A stretch of 64,000 nt of DNA from Brachyspira sp949287565 (GTDB lineage Bacteria > Spirochaetota > Brachyspiria > Brachyspirales > Brachyspiraceae): assembly GCF_036997615.1 (NCBI RefSeq), contig NZ_JAWLQA010000001.1. The stretch is one strand, 5' to 3'. The position numbers and the translations under genes are program-made. Below are positions 61,241-64,000 of the stretch, piece by piece. Each line of letters starts with the position of its first letter. Positions within the stretch are counted from its first letter, which is position 1. The notes below the pieces were generated by a model. It was not told the DNA's origin. It did no database searches and saw only the letters and a list, made by a program, of their open reading frames with translations.

Positions 61241-62638
61241 TCAATAAATTTCTTTTAGGCCATTATCTATATCGAATATCCAATGTTTATTAAATACTCT
61301 TCTGTATGAATAACCGAATGGAAATTTACCTATAGATACTGCAAAATATTTATTACCGTTATTTTTTTGTTTACTGCACATAGTTACTAAATTATTAGGC
61401 ATATCCTCCATTATAAAATCGGATAATACTAACACATCAGCATTTCTGAAACTAGACGTATTCATCATTCTATTTGCCTCATAAAGAGCTTTATATATAT
61501 CAGAACCGCCATGATAACTAAGCTTCAAAAATTTTATTAAATCTTCAATGCCATTTTCTTTAGTAAATTTGCATGTATATATCTCGGTACTGAAATTAAT
61601 AAGATAAGCATTTCTATTTTCAGCCAAAGCCTTCATAACCATTTTAAACATAGTAGCTTTTGCAATATATTCATTAATACCTTTCATAGAACCGCTTGTG
61701 TCTATGCATATAATCATATCGCCTCTGCCTTCTCTATATCCAGCTCTCACTAAATGCTCCATATCATCATTAAACACATAAGCACTTTTATCAAAGCACA
61801 TAAGCCTATTTTCTATATATTTTAATTTGAATAATTTTTCACTTTCTTCATTGCATAATAAAGAAAGTTCTTCAGGTATAACATTTTCTAAATCTTTAGC
61901 AAAATATATTCCGACTATCTCCTCTTTGGAACTTATTTTTTTATTAGTATTGCTGTAAGTATTTTTAAACTCAACATTCTTCAATGATTTTTCTATATCG
62001 ATTCTTCTGCCTATACTATCGCAAATAACTTCTATATCTTTATATTCATTAATAAAATCAACCCATCTTTTAAGTAAGGATATATCTTCCTCTTCCAACT
62101 CCCCTACTCTAAAATCCCATAATACGCCTGTTTTTATTCTCAATATATTTGACATATACTTTAATTTTTTTAGCAAATTAATCCAAGATTCTATATCAGA
62201 AATAAATTTATCCCTTCTCTCTTTTACTATAGAAACAAGCCAATCATTATTTTTTTTATTATAAGTTTTTTCCCATACTGAAATTATATTCTTTTTTAAG
62301 ATATTTAAATCATCTGAATTTGATAACTTTTCTCTCCAAAATTTAGTATCAATAGATAAAGCATTCAAACTGTTTAAATCATTAAATATATCTTCTTTAC
62401 TAGTATTTTTTAATTTTTTTAATGCAATATCCAATTCGGTTTTATTATCCTGATACGGATTATTGTCATTTAAAAATACATTTAAATCTTTTTTCCATTT
62501 AGTAATTTTTATTTCTAGTTCCTGTGTTAATCTTTCATCATTATAAAGATTATTAAAAGCACTGTTAAAGACTCCTTTAGCCATTACTTCTGTTTTTTTT
62601 ATTTCATCTTTATAAGAATCATTATTAAATTGTTTCAT
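61241..62638 (-). CDS. VWA-domain protein, ViaA-like
   Basis: 465 residues. The N-terminal 270 residues are helical and charged. The C-terminal von Willebrand A domain has a full MIDAS set: CIDTSGSMKG (about residue 313; DxSxS), a Thr/Ser region near GGSDIYKALYEAN and LVLSDFIMED (about 405). This layout and the directly upstream MoxR ATPase correspond to the RavA-ViaA pair, thought to act as a chaperone system for membrane or respiratory complexes. The gene starts inside the end of the ATPase gene (14 bp overlap), so translation is coupled. Confidence 0.85.
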   Translation of the reverse strand: MKQFNNDSYKDEIKKTEVMAKGVFNSAFNNLYNDERLTQELEIKITKWKKDLNVFLNDNNPYQDNKTELDIALKKLKNTSKEDIFNDLNSLNALSIDTKFWREKLSNSDDLNILKKNIISVWEKTYNKKNNDWLVSIVKERRDKFISDIESWINLLKKLKYMSNILRIKTGVLWDFRVGELEEEDISLLKRWVDFINEYKDIEVICDSIGRRIDIEKSLKNVEFKNTYSNTNKKISSKEEIVGIYFAKDLENVIPEELSLLCNEESEKLFKLKYIENRLMCFDKSAYVFNDDMEHLVRAGYREGRGDMIICIDTSGSMKGINEYIAKATMFKMVMKALAENRNAYLINFSTEIYTCKFTKENGIEDLIKFLKLSYHGGSDIYKALYEANRMMNTSSFRNADVLVLSDFIMEDMPNNLVTMCSKQKNNGNKYFAVSIGKFPFGYSYRRVFNKHWIFDIDNGLKEIY

Positions 62639-64000
62639 GCTCTTCTATTTCACTTTTTAATCTTTCTGCATCCAATTTTTCACTTTCAAGATTTTCTATA
62701 TAAGAATTAAACATATCTGTGAAAAAATTGAAATTTTCATCTGATATAAATATGCTTTTATTTGTATATTTATTTTTATTAAAGTCATTTTTAAAATTAA
62801 CTATAATATTTTCAATGCTAGATATTAAAGACTTTATTAATTTTAAATAAGCATCTTTTTTTTCTTTTTCAAGTTTTTTAGGACTAACCTTTTTCATATA
62901 AAAATCAGGCTCTACCTCACAAAGAAACTCATAATTTTTTGAAAGCATACCAGAAACGAAACCATTTGCCAGAGTTGCAGAATTTATTTCAACAGTACAT
63001 TTTTCAGTACCGTTAAAATTGCATCTGAATTTTCTTGTTTGATTTCTTCCTATATCTAAAGGATAAAAATAACCTTTTTTGCCTAATTGCTTTATTGGTA
63101 TATAGATGATAGTTTCACCTTTATTGCCGTATTCATCAATATTAATAGATAAAGTTTTAGCTATATGAGGCTTATCATCAATATTTTCTGTATCATAAGT
63201 TTTTTCTAAATTATAAAACTCATCATCTATATTTTTCTGAACGCTCTTAAAACTTTCTCTCCATTCATTAATATTCTGATTATTTAAATCATAGCATAAA
63301 CTTATAGCATTCTCCACTATTTTCTTTACTACATCAATGTGTTCTTCTAAACTCCATAAACAATTATAAATTAAAATAGTTTCATAAATATCAACTTCAT
63401 TTTTATCATTCAAATATGCTGCAGTTTTAAGTAAATAAGAAATATGCTGCCATCTTCTATCTGACACATATATTGCTATATCTCTATTATCTTCATTAAA
63501 TTTTTCTATAGAAAGTTTTATATTATGAATGATATCAATAACCGATTTTGAAAGTTTTATATTATTTACTTCTTTTCTTATATCTACCCACTCATCAGTT
63601 GAAATTTTTAATTCATCATCTATATTTACATAAGAATCTAATTGAGTATTTTCAAGTATCTTTTCAAAATTATCTCTATTTTTTATATTATTCACTATTA
63701 AGCGAACGATAAATCTATCATATAATGCCTCAAGTCCCTGTCCTTCAGGAGGGGTTTCATTGCTTGCTGAAATTAAAGCTTTTAACGGAACTTTTACTTC
63801 TTCGCTTCCATTTTTAAAAACTCTTTCATTTATTATAGTTAAAAGAGTATTAAGTATTGCAGGCGTACTTTTCCATATTTCATCTAAAAATGCAAAATCA
63901 GCATCAGGCAAATATCCGTCAATCTTTCTTATATATTTATCATTCTTTAATTCTTCCAAACTAATAGGCCCAAATATATCTTCAGGTGTAGAAAATCTCT
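62625..64000 (-). CDS. MoxR-type AAA+ ATPase, RavA-like (N-terminus beyond the window)
   Basis: The frame is open to the right edge (458 residues visible) and the true start lies outside. The edge begins RFSTPEDIFGPISLEELKND, matching RavA downstream of its Walker A. Walker B (DADFAFLDEIWKS), sensor 1 (LISASNETPPEGQGLEALYD) and the arginine-finger DRF motif follow. The C-terminal 250 residues hold a lid and a RavA-like extension. Walker A cannot be seen. The first in-frame start inside the window (TTG 63959) is not a real start because homology continues upstream. Confidence 0.87.
   Translation of the reverse strand, partial: RFSTPEDIFGPISLEELKNDKYIRKIDGYLPDADFAFLDEIWKSTPAILNTLLTIINERVFKNGSEEVKVPLKALISASNETPPEGQGLEALYDRFIVRLIVNNIKNRDNFEKILENTQLDSYVNIDDELKISTDEWVDIRKEVNNIKLSKSVIDIIHNIKLSIEKFNEDNRDIAIYVSDRRWQHISYLLKTAAYLNDKNEVDIYETILIYNCLWSLEEHIDVVKKIVENAISLCYDLNNQNINEWRESFKSVQKNIDDEFYNLEKTYDTENIDDKPHIAKTLSINIDEYGNKGETIIYIPIKQLGKKGYFYPLDIGRNQTRKFRCNFNGTEKCTVEINSATLANGFVSGMLSKNYEFLCEVEPDFYMKKVSPKKLEKEKKDAYLKLIKSLISSIENIIVNFKNDFNKNKYTNKSIFISDENFNFFTDMFNSYIENLESEKLDAERLKSEIEEHETI

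Overview
The window looks like chromosome from an anaerobic spirochaete, most likely Brachyspira. This is inferred from the very AT-rich composition, the AT-rich promoters with TTGACA/TATAAT-like boxes, the mix of genes (FapA/DUF342, two chemoreceptors, oxaloacetate-decarboxylase-type sodium pump, N-rich lipoproteins, ankyrin proteins) and the local GC-rich dispersed repeats. No database search was possible, so the genus is an inference.

Layout. 1-5150: a lone SAVED-like protein (a cyclic-oligonucleotide sensor fold) divergent from tsaD, a GC-rich inverted-repeat element, purB, and a threonine-aldolase gene cut by a nonsense codon. 5150-17200: two chemoreceptors, the rimP-nusA-methyltransferase operon with a terminator hairpin in its leader, cardiolipin synthase, an LRR protein overlapping a nitrilase-family gene, and galactokinase. 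17200-29010: a long minus-strand series of genes (ABC solute-binding lipoprotein, ankyrin protein, secreted protein, HD-GYP-like protein, fmt, a PASTA-only membrane protein, a methyltransferase, FapA, a flavoprotein). 29280-32720: class I ribonucleotide reductase nrdB-nrdA. 33070-37510: the phosphate regulon pstS, a fused pstC-pstA, pstB and phoU, preceded by nested TTAACATA palindromes. 37516-38025: a second GC-rich element with clear terminal inverted repeats. 38096-40894: a TrpXYZ-type ABC importer whose binding-protein gene is frameshifted.

41160-48521 is the most interesting part. It is a tandem array of four units, each made of a promoter, a cobalamin-type riboswitch and one or two small lipoprotein genes, ending in a BtuB-like TonB-dependent receptor. 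Two lipoprotein families (here called A and B) alternate. Promoter, riboswitch and signal peptide are almost identical between units while the mature proteins have diverged. Unit 1 has decayed at every level, unit 2 is an A-leader/B-body chimera, and units 3 and 4 are intact. Each intact unit shows a bistable element in which the anti-Shine-Dalgarno strand can pair either with an upstream strand or with the Shine-Dalgarno itself. The simplest reading is a B12-repressed outer-membrane vitamin B12 (corrinoid) capture system with a multiplied set of surface lipoproteins, similar in logic but not evidently in sequence to the BtuG/BtuH lipoproteins of Bacteroides.

48700-64000: an iron-type alcohol dehydrogenase with palindromes upstream, a CASTOR/POLLUX-like channel, a small ankyrin protein, tRNA-Ile(GAT) and tRNA-Ala(TGC), an AI-2E-family permease with an SRPBCC protein, a third repeat-like segment, an HxlR regulator divergent from a flavoprotein, a DUF2156 protein, the oadGAB sodium-pump operon, murI, and a RavA-ViaA-type AAA+/VWA pair running off the right edge.
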